Assembly (NCBI RefSeq): GCF_001434295.1
Contig: NZ_AZFA01000023.1
Coordinates: forward strand, 1-32,678
Length of the DNA stretch: 32,678 bases
Origin: Companilactobacillus versmoldensis DSM 14857 = KCTC 3814
Lineage (GTDB): Bacteria > Bacillota > Bacilli > Lactobacillales > Lactobacillaceae
Reading direction: 5' to 3'
The notes beneath the pieces are model-generated. The model was not told the DNA's origin, made no database searches, and saw nothing but the letters and a program-made list of their open reading frames with translations. Below, one piece after another: positions 9,059 to 18,443 of the stretch. The position numbers and the translations under genes were made by a program. How positions within the stretch are numbered: position 1 is the stretch's first letter; every line of letters begins with the position of its first letter.

Positions 9059-9499
9059 TTAGATCACCTCGACCGAGCCACCAGCAGCTTCAATAGCTTT
9101 GGTAGCGGCGTCAGAGCTTTTAGCAACCTTTACAGTTAACTTAGCTTTTACTTCACCATTGGCAAGCAATTTAACACCGTTAAATTCTTTTTTAACGATT
9201 CCAGCTTCCTTCAATGTTTGAAGATTTACTTCAGCACCATCGCTGAACTTGTTCAAGTCTTTAAGGTTTACGATCGCATATTCTTTGCGGTTGATATTCT
9301 TAAATCCACGTTTTGGCATACGACGGAATAAAGGCATTTGTCCACCTTCGAAACCGAGACGTGTCTTACCACCTGATCTAGCTAATTGACCTTTTTGGCC
9401 ACGACCAGCAGTCTTACCAACACCACTTGAAGTACCACGACCTAAACGTTTTCTAGAATGTCTTGAACCTTCACTAGGTTTAAGTTCATGTAGTTCCAT
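9059..9499 (-). CDS. rplO: 50S ribosomal protein L15
   Basis: L15 binds 23S rRNA late in 50S assembly. The 146 residues include the glycine-rich, basic N-terminal region ([20 protein letters not shown]) and the [17 protein letters not shown] motif. ATG start, order rpmD-rplO-secY as in the spc operon. Confidence 0.98.
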   Translation of the reverse strand: MELHELKPSEGSRHSRKRLGRGTSSGVGKTAGRGQKGQLARSGGKTRLGFEGGQMPLFRRMPKRGFKNINRKEYAIVNLKDLNKFSDGAEVNLQTLKEAGIVKKEFNGVKLLANGEVKAKLTVKVAKSSDAATKAIEAAGGSVEVI

Positions 9500-9529
9500 T
9501 CTTGCACCTCCTAATCTATGAATGAATTA

Positions 9530-9715
9530 TTAATCTTTAACTTCTTCAACACTAACTAAATGAGCAATTTTTAACACAGCACCGCGAATTGCAGGATCAT
9601 CCGGCTTAACAACAGAACTATTAACTCTTCCGAGTCCTAGTTCTTTAACAGTTTTACGTTGAGCAGGAAGGCGGTGAGCTGCACTTCTAATAAGAGTAAT
9701 CTTAAGTTTAGCCAT
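9530..9715 (-). CDS. rpmD: 50S ribosomal protein L30
   Basis: Small 61-residue L30 with the typical [26 protein letters not shown] opening and a ferredoxin-like fold expected from the family. ATG start, 17 bases downstream of rpsE. Length is normal for the short bacterial form. Confidence 0.97.
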   Translation of the reverse strand: MAKLKITLIRSAAHRLPAQRKTVKELGLGRVNSSVVKPDDPAIRGAVLKIAHLVSVEEVKD

Positions 9716-9732
9716 TATTACACACCTTTCTT

Positions 9733-10233
9733 CTAGTTACGCAAGTTTTGCGCTGAAACTCCACGCATGTCTGAAACTGTTTCAGCTGTCTTAATTTGTT
9801 TTAGTCCTTCGATTGTTGCACGGATAACATTGATTGGTGTGTTTCTTCCAAGTGATTTACTTGTTACATCACCAACACCAGATAATTCCATGACGGCACG
9901 AACTGCACCACCAGCGGCAATACCAGAACCTTCAATAGCAGGTTTCAACATAATCTTACCAGCACCGAATCTACCAATTACTTCATGAGGAATTGTTGAT
10001 CCGACCATTGGTACGTTGATTAAGTTTTTCTTAGCATCTTCAACAGCTTTACGAATAGCTTCAGGAACTTCTTGAGCTTTACCAGTTCCGAAACCAACAT
10101 GGCCATTTTTGTCACCGACGATTACGATGGCTGCAAAACGTAGACGGCGTCCACCTTTAACAACTTTAGTAACACGGTTGATTGAAACAACGCGATCTTC
10201 TAACTCTAATTGAGTTGGGTCGATATATGTCAT
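9733..10233 (-). CDS. rpsE: 30S ribosomal protein S5
   Basis: S5 lies at the mRNA entry site and affects decoding accuracy. The 166-residue protein has the N-terminal double-stranded-RNA-binding part ([16 protein letters not shown]) and the C-terminal part with [19 protein letters not shown]. The Val-Lys-Gly-Gly-Arg-Arg loop, where spectinomycin resistance changes are known to fall, is intact. ATG start, between rplR and rpmD. Confidence 0.98.
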   Translation of the reverse strand: MTYIDPTQLELEDRVVSINRVTKVVKGGRRLRFAAIVIVGDKNGHVGFGTGKAQEVPEAIRKAVEDAKKNLINVPMVGSTIPHEVIGRFGAGKIMLKPAIEGSGIAAGGAVRAVMELSGVGDVTSKSLGRNTPINVIRATIEGLKQIKTAETVSDMRGVSAQNLRN

Positions 10234-10251
10234 AAGTTTGGTTTCCTCCTT

Positions 10252-10608
10252 CTAGAATTTTAGCCCATTTTCACGAGCTGCATCAGCAAGACTTTGAATA
10301 CGTCCATGGTATAAGTAACCCGCACGATCAAAGACTACGTCACTGATTTTAGCATCTTTTGCTCTTTGTGCAATTAATGCACCAACAGCAGAAGCTTGTT
10401 CAACTTTTGAACCATCTTTAATTTCTTTATCAAGAGTTGAGGCACTTGCTAGCGTTACACCCTTTACGTCATCAATTACTTGAGCGTAAATGTTTTTGTT
10501 CGAACGGAACACATTTAAGCGTGGGCACTCAGCAGTACCAGAGATTTTGGCACGAACGCGCTTTTGGCGTTTTTGACGTGCTTTGTTTTTGTCTGGTCTT
10601 GTAATCAC
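10252..10608 (-). CDS. rplR: 50S ribosomal protein L18
   Basis: L18 binds 5S rRNA in the central protuberance. The open frame can begin at a GTG at 10617, but that codon overlaps the Shine-Dalgarno GAGGTGA. The GTG at 10608, 5 bases after GAGGTGA, gives an N-terminus Met-Ile-Thr-Arg-Pro-Asp-Lys-Asn that matches the family start and a 118-residue protein of normal length. The conserved [20 protein letters not shown]-like core and the C-terminal [11 protein letters not shown] are present. Confidence 0.97.
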   Translation of the reverse strand: MITRPDKNKARQKRQKRVRAKISGTAECPRLNVFRSNKNIYAQVIDDVKGVTLASASTLDKEIKDGSKVEQASAVGALIAQRAKDAKISDVVFDRAGYLYHGRIQSLADAARENGLKF

Positions 10609-10633
10609 AATTTTCACCTCATAGATTTATTTA

Positions 10634-11164
10634 CTATTTACCAGTTTTACCTTCTTTACGACGTACATATTCGTCAACATAACGAATACCTTTACCTTTA
10701 TAAGGTTCTGGAGGACGTACATCGCGGATCTCAGCAGCAAATTGACCAACGCCTTGCTTACTGATACCTGAAATATTGATTTCAGTATTTGATGGTGATT
10801 CGATCTTGATGCCTTCTGGAGCATCCATATCAACAGGATGTGAGTAACCAACTGTAAGAGTAAGTTTTGTACCCTTAACTTGGGCACGGTAACCAACACC
10901 TCTAAGTTCAAGTTTCTTCACAAATCCTTCTGTTACACCAACAACCATATTGTTAAGGTTAGCGCGCATTGTTCCGTGAAGAGCTTTATCATTTTCGCTT
11001 TCACGTGAGAACTTAGCTTCGTTACCTTCGATTGTAAGCTTGATAGCTGGATTAAAATGTCTTGTTATTTCACCCTTAGGGCCTTTAACAGTAATGTTTT
11101 CATCTTTTTGTGTAATTGTAACTCCTTCTGGAATTTCAATTACTTTTAAACCGATACGACTCAA
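10634..11164 (-). CDS. rplF: 50S ribosomal protein L6
   Basis: L6 lies near the factor-binding site of the large subunit. The 176-residue protein has two repeats of one fold and the signature [22 protein letters not shown] near the C-terminus. The start is TTG, 7 bases after GGAGGTG, encoding Met-Ser-Arg-Ile-Gly as in other L6 proteins. Spacing to rplR is 25 bases when the corrected rplR start is used. Confidence 0.98.
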   Translation of the reverse strand: MSRIGLKVIEIPEGVTITQKDENITVKGPKGEITRHFNPAIKLTIEGNEAKFSRESENDKALHGTMRANLNNMVVGVTEGFVKKLELRGVGYRAQVKGTKLTLTVGYSHPVDMDAPEGIKIESPSNTEINISGISKQGVGQFAAEIRDVRPPEPYKGKGIRYVDEYVRRKEGKTGK

Positions 11165-11193
11165 ATTCGTGCACCTCCTTATCTTCTAAAATA

Positions 11194-11592
11194 TTACCAA
11201 ACGTAAGCGAGAACTTCTCCACCAACGTGTTGTGAACGAGCTTCTTTATCAGTAATTACACCTTTTGAAGTTGAAATGATAGCAATACCAAGTCCGTTAA
11301 GAACCTTTGGTACATTATCAGCATCAACATAGCTACGTAGACCAGGTCTTGAAATACGTTTCAAGCCAGAGATAACGCGTTGTTGATCTTGTCCATATTT
11401 AAGGAAAATACGAAGTACACCTTGTTTGTTGTCTTCAACGACTTCGTAGTCCTTGATAAATCCTTCGTTTTTCAAGATCTCTGTCATGCTCTTCTTAATG
11501 TTTGAAGCAGGCACTTCAAGAGAATCATGTTTAACCATGTTTGCGTTGCGGATACGTGTTAAGTAATCTGCAATAGGATCTGTCATTACCAT
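11194..11592 (-). CDS. rpsH: 30S ribosomal protein S8
   Basis: S8 is a central 16S-binding protein and, in other bacteria, the autoregulator of the spc operon. The 132-residue length is normal. It begins [18 protein letters not shown] and ends with the [22 protein letters not shown] signature. The first ATG, 8 bases after GGAGG, is better placed than the in-frame ATG two codons later. Confidence 0.98.
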   Translation of the reverse strand: MVMTDPIADYLTRIRNANMVKHDSLEVPASNIKKSMTEILKNEGFIKDYEVVEDNKQGVLRIFLKYGQDQQRVISGLKRISRPGLRSYVDADNVPKVLNGLGIAIISTSKGVITDKEARSQHVGGEVLAYVW

Positions 11593-11620
11593 TTAATTTA
11601 CCTCCTTTTTAATGTTAATC

Positions 11621-11806
11621 TTACCAACTAGCTTTTCTCATACCAGGAATTTGACCCTCATGAGCAAGTTGACGAAGGCAAATACGGCAAAGCTTGAATT
11701 TGCGATAAACAGAATGTGGACGGCCACAACGTTCGCAACGTGTATATTCTTGTGATGAGAACTTGGCTGGTCTATGGTTACGTACTATTTGAGATTTCTT
11801 AGCCAA
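11621..11806 (-). CDS. rpsN: 30S ribosomal protein S14, zinc-binding short type
   Basis: Short 61-residue S14 of the 30S head. Cys24, Cys27, Cys40 and Cys43 form the zinc ribbon, so this is the zinc-dependent (type Z) form. Firmicutes often carry a second, zinc-free S14 elsewhere that replaces it in zinc shortage; none is in this window. The start is TTG, 8 to 9 bases after GGAGG, encoding Met-Ala-Lys-Lys. Confidence 0.97.
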   Translation of the reverse strand: MAKKSQIVRNHRPAKFSSQEYTRCERCGRPHSVYRKFKLCRICLRQLAHEGQIPGMRKASW

Positions 11807-11821
11807 TTTAATGACCCTCCT

Positions 11822-12364
11822 TTATTTTGTAAATGGCATTCCAATTTGTGTGAGAAGTTCACGTGATTCTTCATCTGATTCGGCTGTTGTAACAATAACA
11901 ATATCCAAACCACGAATCTTGTTTACTTTATCATAATCAATTTCTGGGAAAACCAATTGTTCTTTTAGACCCAATGTATAGTTTCCACGACCATCGAATG
12001 AACGTGTGCTGATACCACGGAAATCACGAACACGAGGTAAAGCAACGTTGATCAATTTGTCTAAGAAGTCATACATACGGTCACCACGCAATGTAACTTT
12101 AGCACCGATTGACATGCCTTCACGAAGTCTGAAACCAGCGATTGATTTCTTAGCTTTTGTGATCAAAGGCTTTTGACCAGCAATCAAGCCCAATTCTTCA
12201 ACGGCTTCGTCAAGATTTTTTGAGTTAGCAATTGCATCACCAACACCCATGTTAAGAACGATTTTTTCGATCTTAGGTGCTTGCATAACAGATGTGTAAT
12301 TGAATTTTTCCATCATTGATGGTGTGATGTCTTTTACATATCTTTCTTTTAATGCATTAACCAT
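11822..12364 (-). CDS. rplE: 50S ribosomal protein L5
   Basis: L5 binds 5S rRNA and contacts P-site tRNA. The 180 residues include the [16 protein letters not shown] segment, [21 protein letters not shown] and the [17 protein letters not shown] signature. ATG start, with order rplX-rplE-rpsN as expected. Confidence 0.98.
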   Translation of the reverse strand: MVNALKERYVKDITPSMMEKFNYTSVMQAPKIEKIVLNMGVGDAIANSKNLDEAVEELGLIAGQKPLITKAKKSIAGFRLREGMSIGAKVTLRGDRMYDFLDKLINVALPRVRDFRGISTRSFDGRGNYTLGLKEQLVFPEIDYDKVNKIRGLDIVIVTTAESDEESRELLTQIGMPFTK

Positions 12365-12380
12365 TTAGTTTTCTCCTTTC

Positions 12381-12665
12381 TTACTTATCTTCTTTTTTAT
12401 CAGTTGATTTTGTTGATTTTTTGGCTGTAGTTGTCTTTTTGGCTGAGCCCTTAACAACTTTAACGTTTGTTACATTAATTGGTCTTTCAACATCAATGAT
12501 TCCACCTTGTGGTTGTGTGTTCGTTGGTTTTGAATGCTTCTTAACCACATGAACACCTTTAACGATGACCTTGTTTTCAGCAGGCAAAGCTTTTAACACT
12601 GCACCTTGCTTACCTTTATCATCACCAGTGATGATTTCGACATTGTCTCCAGTTTTTACAAACAC
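12381..12665 (-). CDS. rplX: 50S ribosomal protein L24 with an unusual C-terminal tail
   Basis: L24 starts 50S assembly and lies near the exit tunnel. The first 70 or so residues are normal: a KOW-type opening (MFVKTGDNVEIITGDDKGKQG), VKKHSKPTNTQPQGGIIDVE and the INVTNVKVV strand. The usual ending, with its TRVGY(K) and KKVR(x)(A/S)KKSG elements, is absent. In its place is a low-complexity Lys/Thr/Ser/Asp tail (about residues 72-94). I translated the other two frames of this stretch and found no trace of the normal end, so a simple frameshift is unlikely. The start is GTG after GGAGGTG. Confidence 0.95.
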   Translation of the reverse strand: MFVKTGDNVEIITGDDKGKQGAVLKALPAENKVIVKGVHVVKKHSKPTNTQPQGGIIDVERPINVTNVKVVKGSAKKTTTAKKSTKSTDKKEDK

Positions 12666-12697
12666 TATTCAGCACCTCCTGAATTTAATTGTTCTTT

Positions 12698-13066
12698 TTA
12701 TAGCACTTCTGGTGCTAGAGAAACGATCTTCATATAATCGTTATCACGTAGTTCACGAGCAACAGGTCCGAAGATACGAGTTCCTCTAGGTGTTTTATCA
12801 GCATTAATAATAACTGCAGCATTTTCGTCAAATCTGATGTAAGAACCATCTGTACGGTGTGCACCTGATACAGTTCTTACAATCACGGCTTTAACAACGT
12901 CACCCTTTTTAACAACGCCACCTGGTGTTGCTTGTTTAACAGTAGCAACAATCACATCACCAATATTGGCAGTTTTACGGTTTGATCCACCGAGAACTTT
13001 AATAGTTAGAATTTCACGAGCTCCAGAATTATCTGCAACTTTTAGACGGCTTTCTTGTTGAATCAC
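12698..13066 (-). CDS. rplN: 50S ribosomal protein L14
   Basis: L14 forms part of inter-subunit bridge B5/B8. The 122-residue length is exact. It has the family opening ([18 protein letters not shown]) and the [13 protein letters not shown] signature. The start is GTG, with AGGAGG 7-8 bases upstream. It lies between rpsQ and rplX. Confidence 0.98.
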   Translation of the reverse strand: MIQQESRLKVADNSGAREILTIKVLGGSNRKTANIGDVIVATVKQATPGGVVKKGDVVKAVIVRTVSGAHRTDGSYIRFDENAAVIINADKTPRGTRIFGPVARELRDNDYMKIVSLAPEVL

Positions 13067-13097
13067 TTATTAGTCCTCCTCTCATCAGTATTTAATA

Positions 13098-13370
13098 CTA
13101 GATAATAACTGCTTTTTCGACGATTTCTAATAAACGGAAGCGCTTTGTCTTAGACAAAGGTCGAGTTTCCATAATACGAACAACATCGCCATTTTTAGCT
13201 TCGTTCTTTTCGTCTTGAACGTAGTACTTCTTTGAGTATTTCACACGTTTGCCATAAACGGGGTGCTTCTTGTAAGTTGAAACTTCAACAGTAATTGTTT
13301 TGTCCATCTTATCTGAAACAACGCGTCCTTGGTATACTTTACGATTGTTACGAGTTTCTTTTTCGCTCAA
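13098..13370 (-). CDS. rpsQ: 30S ribosomal protein S17
   Basis: S17 is an early 16S-binding protein with an OB fold. The 90 residues carry the [19 protein letters not shown] opening and the [20 protein letters not shown] signature. The start is TTG, preceded by an AAGGGAG site. It stands 23 bases after rpmC. Confidence 0.98.
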   Translation of the reverse strand: MSEKETRNNRKVYQGRVVSDKMDKTITVEVSTYKKHPVYGKRVKYSKKYYVQDEKNEAKNGDVVRIMETRPLSKTKRFRLLEIVEKAVII

Positions 13371-13393
13371 CGTGATATCTCCCTTCCTGTTTA

Positions 13394-13588
13394 TTATTTT
13401 TCGTTATTTACTTGATTTTGAACAGTTCTTAATCTAGCAATATTTTTTCTGACAGCTTTGAGACGAGCTGTGTTTTCCAATTGACCAGTAGCTTGTTGGA
13501 AACGAAGGTTAAATAATTCTTCTTTGTATTGCTTTACTTTGTCTTGCAACTCAGCAGCAGTTAGCTCTTTGATTTCACTAGCCTTCAT
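13394..13588 (-). CDS. rpmC: 50S ribosomal protein L29
   Basis: L29 surrounds the tunnel exit beside L23. A GTG three codons upstream (13597) is in frame, but the ATG at 13588 has AGGTGG 5 bases before it and gives the family start Met-Lys-Ala-Ser-Glu-Ile. This yields 64 residues with the [18 protein letters not shown] core. The gene overlaps the end of rplP by 11 bases, so translation is probably coupled. Confidence 0.97.
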   Translation of the reverse strand: MKASEIKELTAAELQDKVKQYKEELFNLRFQQATGQLENTARLKAVRKNIARLRTVQNQVNNEK

Positions 13589-14009
13589 CAGCGCCACCTA
13601 CTTTCTCTGCTTTCACGAACTTAGTTCTGACAGGGAGTTTGTTTGATGCAAGTCTTAAGGCTTCACGAGCTACTTCTTCAGGAACGCCACCGATTTCAAA
13701 CATGACTTTTTCACGTTTAACAACGGCAACCCATCCAGCAGGAGCACCTTTACCAGAACCCATACGAACACCAACACCCTTAGCAGTGTATGATTTGTGA
13801 GGGAAGATTTTAATCCAAACCTTACCACCACGCTTCATGTAACGAGTCATAGCAACACGAGCTGCTTCGATTTGTCTATTTGTGATCCAACTTGAATCAA
13901 GTGCTTTCAAGCCATATTCACCAAAATCGACGTTCTTGCCACCTTTTGCTTCTCCGCGCATCTTACCACGGAATTCACGACGGTGCTTTACACGCTTTGG
14001 TACTAGCAT
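13578..14009 (-). CDS. rplP: 50S ribosomal protein L16
   Basis: L16 helps position A-site tRNA in the large subunit. The 143 residues begin [19 protein letters not shown] and include the [22 protein letters not shown] region and [17 protein letters not shown] start, only 3 bases after the rpsC stop; its own 3' end contains the ribosome binding site of rpmC. Confidence 0.98.
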   Translation of the reverse strand: MLVPKRVKHRREFRGKMRGEAKGGKNVDFGEYGLKALDSSWITNRQIEAARVAMTRYMKRGGKVWIKIFPHKSYTAKGVGVRMGSGKGAPAGWVAVVKREKVMFEIGGVPEEVAREALRLASNKLPVRTKFVKAEKVGGADEG

Positions 14010-14012
14010 AGA

Positions 14013-14687
14013 TTATTCTCCTTTCCCTTCATTATTGTTTGAATCATTATGTTGTGGTTTTGCAGGAAGAATTTCGCCACGGTAGATCCAAGTTTTTACA
14101 CCGATGTTACCGTATTGAGTCTTTGCTTCAACCCATGCATAATCAATATCTGCACGTAATGTGTGTAGAGGAACAGTTCCTTCTGTATTCCATTCTCTAC
14201 GAGCCATATCGGCACCGTTCAAACGGCCAGAAATTTGGATCTTGATACCTTTTGCACCTGCACGACGTGAACGTTGAATAGCTTGACGCTGTGCACGTCT
14301 GAAAGCGATACGTGCTTCAAGTTGACGCACAACGTTTTCACCGACAAGTTTAGCATCTAAATCAGGTTTCTTAATTTCAATGATGTTAATATGAATGTTT
14401 CTGTTAACTAATTTATTTAGTTCGTTACGTAGTTTTTCAACTTCAGAACCACCTTTACCAATTACCATTCCTGGCTTAGCTGTGTGGATTGAAATTGTGA
14501 CATTCTTTGCTGTACGTTCAATTTCAATTCTTGAAACTGAAGCATTTGAAAGTCTGTCTTCAATATACTTACGAATCTTAAGATCTTCATGTAAGAATTT
14601 TGAAAAATCTTTTTCTGCATACCATTTGGCATCCCAGTCACGGATAACACCTACACGGAATCCGACTGGATTAATCTTTTGACCCAC
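14013..14687 (-). CDS. rpsC: 30S ribosomal protein S3
   Basis: S3 lies at the mRNA entry tunnel and takes part in helicase activity of the ribosome. The 224 residues start [19 protein letters not shown]. The KH domain has its GKGG loop at 77-80, and the C-terminal domain has [13 protein letters not shown]. The last 15 or so residues are a polar Asn/Asp/Gly tail. The start is GTG after GGAGG. It lies 17 bases after rplV. Confidence 0.98.
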   Translation of the reverse strand: MGQKINPVGFRVGVIRDWDAKWYAEKDFSKFLHEDLKIRKYIEDRLSNASVSRIEIERTAKNVTISIHTAKPGMVIGKGGSEVEKLRNELNKLVNRNIHINIIEIKKPDLDAKLVGENVVRQLEARIAFRRAQRQAIQRSRRAGAKGIKIQISGRLNGADMARREWNTEGTVPLHTLRADIDYAWVEAKTQYGNIGVKTWIYRGEILPAKPQHNDSNNNEGKGE

Positions 14688-14704
14688 TCAAGTTACCTCC
14701 AATA

Positions 14705-15061
14705 CTAATCTTTTTCTGTTACTACAACTGTAATGTGACTTGTTCTCTTGTTGATTGGTGATGCTGAACCTTTAGCTCTAGGACGGAAACGTTTTAGAGT
14801 TGGTCCTTCGTCAACGAATGCTTCGCTAACTACTAGGCTTTGTGCATCTAAATCAAAATTATGTTCTGCGTTTGCAATTGCTGACTTAAGAGCTTTGGCA
14901 ATAATAGGAGAGCCTGCTCTAGGTGTAAATTGCAAAATTGCAAGTGCCTCGGCAGCATTTTTGCCTCTTATTAAATCAATAACAAGGCGGGCCTTACGAG
15001 GTGCAATTCGAACATTTTTCACTCTGGCTGTTGCAGATGTAATTTCTTGTTCTGCCATCAT
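14705..15061 (-). CDS. rplV: 50S ribosomal protein L22
   Basis: L22 lines the exit tunnel; changes in its beta-hairpin loop are known to give macrolide resistance. The 118 residues contain [18 protein letters not shown] and the loop [28 protein letters not shown], which looks unaltered. Two adjacent ATG codons compete; the first is 5 bases and the second 8 bases after GGGAG, so the true protein may be one residue shorter. Confidence 0.98.
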   Translation of the reverse strand: MMAEQEITSATARVKNVRIAPRKARLVIDLIRGKNAAEALAILQFTPRAGSPIIAKALKSAIANAEHNFDLDAQSLVVSEAFVDEGPTLKRFRPRAKGSASPINKRTSHITVVVTEKD

Positions 15062-15077
15062 TTAGTCTCCCTTCTTG

Positions 15078-15362
15078 TTACTTAGCTACTGCTGTTTTCT
15101 TATCGTCAGTTCCATGTCCATGGAATGTACGTGTTGGTACGAATTCGCCCAACTTGTGTCCAACCATATCTTCTTGGATATAAACTGGAACATGCTTACG
15201 CCCATCATGAACTGCAATAGTGAATCCTACGAAACTAGGAAAAATTGTTGAACGTCTTGACCATGTCTTGATAACTGACTTCTTTTCTGAATCAGCTTGT
15301 GCATCGATCTTCTTTAGAAGATGTGCATCAGCAAATGGTCCTTTTTTTAAACTACGACTCAT
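15078..15362 (-). CDS. rpsS: 30S ribosomal protein S19
   Basis: S19 in the 30S head works with S13. The 94 residues begin [12 protein letters not shown] and hold the signature [22 protein letters not shown] and [16 protein letters not shown] start, between rplB and rplV. Confidence 0.98.
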   Translation of the reverse strand: MSRSLKKGPFADAHLLKKIDAQADSEKKSVIKTWSRRSTIFPSFVGFTIAVHDGRKHVPVYIQEDMVGHKLGEFVPTRTFHGHGTDDKKTAVAK

Positions 15363-15396
15363 CTTATGTCCTCCTTATATTATTCTTGCGAAATGA

Positions 15397-16230
15397 TTAC
15401 TTACCTTTTCTATGACGAACGATAAGCTTTTCAGATTTGGCATGTGATGAACGAGTTTTCTTACCCAAGGTCTTCTTACCCCATGGTGATAATGGTGATG
15501 GATGACCGATAGGAGCTTTACCTTCACCACCACCATGTGGGTGATCGTTAGGGTTCATAACTGAACCACGAACTGTAGGTCTGAAGCCCATCCAGCGTTT
15601 ACGTCCAGCTTTACCAATCTTAATTAATTCATGTTGTTCATTACCAATAGCACCGATACTTGCACGGCATGTTGAAAGAATCATACGTACTTCACCTGAA
15701 GGTAAACGTACTAATGAGTACTTGCCATCTCTACCAAGCAATTGGATAGATGTACCAGCAGAACGGCCTAATTGACCACCTTTACCAGGCTTTAACTCAA
15801 CATTATGTAAAACAGTACCTACTGGAATGTTTTCAAGTGGAAGAGCATTTCCTGGTTTGATATCTGCATCAGCACCTGATTGAACTTTTTGTCCAACTTC
15901 AAGGCCCTTTGGAGCTAAGATATATGATTTAACACCATCTGAATAGTGTAGCAATGCGATGTTAGCTGTACGGTTAGGATCATATTCGATAGCCTTAACT
16001 GTTGCAACTACATTGTCTTTTGTACGTTTGAAATCAACCAAACGGTAATGTTGCTTATGACCGCCACCACGGTGACGAACAGTAATGTGACCGTATGAGT
16101 TACGACCGGCAGTATGACTTTGTGAATCTAACAATGTCTTTTCAGGAGATTTCTTAGTAATCTCGGCAAAGTCAGAAGCAGTCATATTACGACGACCGTT
16201 TGTGGTTGGTTTATACTTGATAATCGCCAT
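15397..16230 (-). CDS. rplB: 50S ribosomal protein L2
   Basis: L2 is among the most conserved large-subunit proteins and supports subunit joining and the peptidyl-transferase region. The 277-residue length is normal. The conserved [12 protein letters not shown] motif carries His230, which matches the essential His229 of Escherichia coli L2. ATG start, 16 bases after rplW. Confidence 0.99.
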   Translation of the reverse strand: MAIIKYKPTTNGRRNMTASDFAEITKKSPEKTLLDSQSHTAGRNSYGHITVRHRGGGHKQHYRLVDFKRTKDNVVATVKAIEYDPNRTANIALLHYSDGVKSYILAPKGLEVGQKVQSGADADIKPGNALPLENIPVGTVLHNVELKPGKGGQLGRSAGTSIQLLGRDGKYSLVRLPSGEVRMILSTCRASIGAIGNEQHELIKIGKAGRKRWMGFRPTVRGSVMNPNDHPHGGGEGKAPIGHPSPLSPWGKKTLGKKTRSSHAKSEKLIVRHRKGK

Positions 16231-16246
16231 TATGTGTCCTCCTTAA

Positions 16247-16534
16247 TTATTCTTCATCAAAAATCTTAATTTCATCTGAATCTTCAGTAAGAGTAACAAT
16301 AGCCTTACGACGTTTTGCTGTAAAACCAACATAACGGCCTTGGCGTTTCTTCTTACCAGAAACATTCATAATATTTACTTTTTTAACTTGTACGCCAAAA
16401 ATTTCTTCAATAGATTGTCTAACATTAACTTTGTTTGCATCAAGAGCTACATCAAATGTGTATTTCTTGTCTGCCATTGAATCCATTGAGTTTTCAGTAA
16501 CAACTGGGCGAATAATTACGTCTCTTGCACTCAT
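16247..16534 (-). CDS. rplW: 50S ribosomal protein L23
   Basis: L23 at the tunnel exit is the docking site for trigger factor and SRP. The 95 residues include the [14 protein letters not shown] opening and [20 protein letters not shown]. The ATG overlaps the rplD stop by one base (TAATG), a sign of coupled translation. Confidence 0.98.
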   Translation of the reverse strand: MSARDVIIRPVVTENSMDSMADKKYTFDVALDANKVNVRQSIEEIFGVQVKKVNIMNVSGKKKRQGRYVGFTAKRRKAIVTLTEDSDEIKIFDEE

Positions 16535-17157
16535 TATCCAAGCACCTCCTCAATTTTAGAAAGTGCTGCTTGTGTAACTACTAATTTCTTAGCATTGATA
16601 ACATCAAGAACGTTAACACCTTCTGGTGCAACAACTGTAACTTTATCAATATTGCGAGCTGATAAAGCAGCATTGTCATTTCCGTCCTCAAGAACTACGA
16701 GAGCCTTTCCATCTGCACCTACTTGATTAAGTAATTGTGCAAATGATTTAGTACTTGGCTTGTCGAATGAAATTGAGTCGATAACGATCATGTTACCATC
16801 AGCAGCTTTTTGTGAAAGTACAGACTTCAATGCTAAACGGCTAACTTTTCTAGGAAGATGGTATGCGTAAGATCTAGGTGTGGGACCGAATACAGTACCA
16901 CCGCCAACCCATTGTGGTGAACGGATTGATCCTTGACGAGCACGACCTGTTCCCTTTTGACGCCATGGTTTCTTTCCACCACCACGTACTTCAGAGCGGT
17001 TTTTAACATCATGTGTACCTTGTCTTAAGGTAGCACGTTGCATGATTACAGCATCTGTAACTACATTATTGTTTGGTTCAATACCAAAGATTGAATCATT
17101 GGCTTCAACAGTACCATTTTCAGCACCGCTGTTCTTATATGCTGTGATTTTTGTCAT
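16534..17157 (-). CDS. rplD: 50S ribosomal protein L4
   Basis: L4 has a globular domain and an extended loop reaching the exit tunnel. The 207 residues carry the loop region [21 protein letters not shown], matching the standard sequence. In enteric bacteria L4 represses the S10 operon through its leader RNA; that mechanism is not established in Firmicutes, but a structured leader is present here too (18151-18313). Confidence 0.98.
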   Translation of the reverse strand: MTKITAYKNSGAENGTVEANDSIFGIEPNNNVVTDAVIMQRATLRQGTHDVKNRSEVRGGGKKPWRQKGTGRARQGSIRSPQWVGGGTVFGPTPRSYAYHLPRKVSRLALKSVLSQKAADGNMIVIDSISFDKPSTKSFAQLLNQVGADGKALVVLEDGNDNAALSARNIDKVTVVAPEGVNVLDVINAKKLVVTQAALSKIEEVLG

Positions 17158-17174
17158 AACTCAGTTCCTCCTTC

Positions 17175-17810
17175 CTATTTTGTATTAGCTTTAACAGCTG
17201 TTTGGATTTTAACTAGTGAATTGTTTGCACCAGGGACATTACCCTTGATCATGATGGCATTCTTATCTGCATCAACTTTAACAATTGCTAAGTTTTGTGT
17301 TGTCACGCGATTGTTACCCATAACTCCGGGAAGCATCTTACCTTTAAATACACGGTTGATGATGGCACCCATTGAACCAGCAACACGGTGATATCTAGAA
17401 CCGTGAGTTTCTGGACCTCTAGCTTGACCAAATCTCTTAATGTTACCTTGCATTCCATGTCCCTTAGTTGTACCTGTAACGTCGACAATATCACCTGAAT
17501 TGAATGAATCTACTTTAACTTCTCCACCTAATTCGTAGTCTCCCATATTAACGTCGCGGAACTCGCGAGTATAATGTTTAGGAGTTGTGTTTGCCTTTTC
17601 TGCATGACCTTTGGCAGGCTTGTTAGTCAAAACTTCACGACGGTCTTCAAAGCCAAGTTGTACAGCTTCATAACCATCAGTTTCGTTTGTTTTCACTTGT
17701 GTAACAACATTAGGTGTTGCTTCAACAACTGTAACAGGAACTAATTCGCCGTTTTCAGTGAAAATTTGAGTCATTCCAATTTTCTTACCAAGAATTCCTT
17801 TTCTGGCCAT
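17175..17810 (-). CDS. rplC: 50S ribosomal protein L3
   Basis: L3 reaches close to the peptidyl-transferase centre. The 211 residues begin [17 protein letters not shown] and hold the [21 protein letters not shown] region, the part of L3 near the antibiotic-sensitive core, with no obvious change. ATG start, 31 bases after rpsJ. Confidence 0.98.
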   Translation of the reverse strand: MARKGILGKKIGMTQIFTENGELVPVTVVEATPNVVTQVKTNETDGYEAVQLGFEDRREVLTNKPAKGHAEKANTTPKHYTREFRDVNMGDYELGGEVKVDSFNSGDIVDVTGTTKGHGMQGNIKRFGQARGPETHGSRYHRVAGSMGAIINRVFKGKMLPGVMGNNRVTTQNLAIVKVDADKNAIMIKGNVPGANNSLVKIQTAVKANTK

Positions 17811-17841
17811 GTTTGCACCTCCAATAATTTATTTGTTGTGA

Positions 17842-18150
17842 TTATAATTTAATTTCAATGTCAACACCAGATGGTAGATCCAACTTCATAAGTGAATCAA
17901 CTGTCTTCTTTGTTGGGTTGACAACATCGATAAGTCTTTTATGTGTACGCATTTCGAATTGTTCTCTAGAATCCTTATGCTTATGTGGTGAAGCTAACAC
18001 TGTATATAGTGAACGCTCTGTTGGTAAAGGAATTGGACCTGAAATTTCAGCACCAGTTCTCTTTGCTGTTTCCACAATCTTGTCAGCTGATTGATCTAGG
18101 ATACGATGTTCGTAAGCCTTCAAGCGAATGCGAATTTTTTGACTTGCCAT
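17842..18150 (-). CDS. rpsJ: 30S ribosomal protein S10
   Basis: S10 of the 30S head, also known as the NusE partner in antitermination. The 102-residue length is exact. It opens [19 protein letters not shown] and has the signature [20 protein letters not shown]. It is the first gene of the S10-spc-alpha block, with a GGAGG site and a 163-base leader before it. Confidence 0.99.
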   Translation of the reverse strand: MASQKIRIRLKAYEHRILDQSADKIVETAKRTGAEISGPIPLPTERSLYTVLASPHKHKDSREQFEMRTHKRLIDVVNPTKKTVDSLMKLDLPSGVDIEIKL

Positions 18151-18313
18151 GGGGTTACCTCCTTTTTGTCTCTTTCAAGATGACCGGCTCCGTGAAAATA
18201 TCCAACAGCTCTGCCGTGGCAAAGCGGCCGGGCGTGTCGCAACCTCTCACTTCTATGCCGTCGATATTTATTAAATACCTATAGGCGCATACTTCTCCTA
18301 CGAAATAAGCACT
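18151..18313 (-). ncRNA. Structured 5' leader of the S10 cluster
   Basis: The untranslated leader from the predicted start point to rpsJ contains a GC-rich fold in otherwise AT-rich DNA. An outer CCGGC/GCCGG helix pairs 18227-18231 with 18184-18188. Inside it is a 7-bp hairpin (18208-18225) of the form GCTTTGC-CACG-GCAGAGC, with one G-T pair. No T-run follows, so it looks more like a protein-binding or translational control site than a terminator. I know no named family that I can assign. Confidence 0.5.
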
Positions 18314-18319
18314 TTTCTT

Positions 18320-18348
18320 ATAATACACGATTAAACGGGCATTATCAA
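18320..18348 (-). promoter_or_regulatory. Promoter of the S10-spc-alpha cluster
   Basis: On the minus strand, TTGATA (18343-18348) is 17 bases from TATTAT (18320-18325), with a predicted start point near 18313. It is a near-consensus sigma-A site and the first one before rpsJ after the inserted plus-strand protease gene. Confidence 0.8.
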
Positions 18349-18362
18349 GGACTTTTTAAGTT

Positions 18363-18392
18363 TTGAACCGAAAAAACTGCCATCGATATTTA
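18363..18392 (+). promoter_or_regulatory. Possible promoter of the CPBP protease gene
   Basis: TTGAAC (18363-18368) is 18 bases from TATTTA (18387-18392) on the plus strand, about 50 bases before the chosen ATG. It is divergent from, and close to, the rpsJ promoter. The match is moderate and AT-rich DNA gives such matches by chance. Confidence 0.35.
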
Positions 18393-18443
18393 ATGTAGTT
18401 TTTGTGTAATAATTGCCTTAAACATATAAATAGGATAAAAAAC

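Noticed and set aside
14395-15065. Plus-strand open frames of about 95-105 codons opposite rpsC and rplV
   Set aside because: Both are antisense to conserved ribosomal genes, with no independent support.
17985-18284. A 99-codon plus-strand open frame crossing the rpsJ start and leader
   Set aside because: It covers the rpsJ coding region and the structured leader on the other strand and has no family resemblance.
18402-18443. Longer TTG start for the CPBP protease
   Set aside because: No ribosome binding site precedes it; the ATG at 18444 has an AGG site and begins at the natural edge of the membrane protein.
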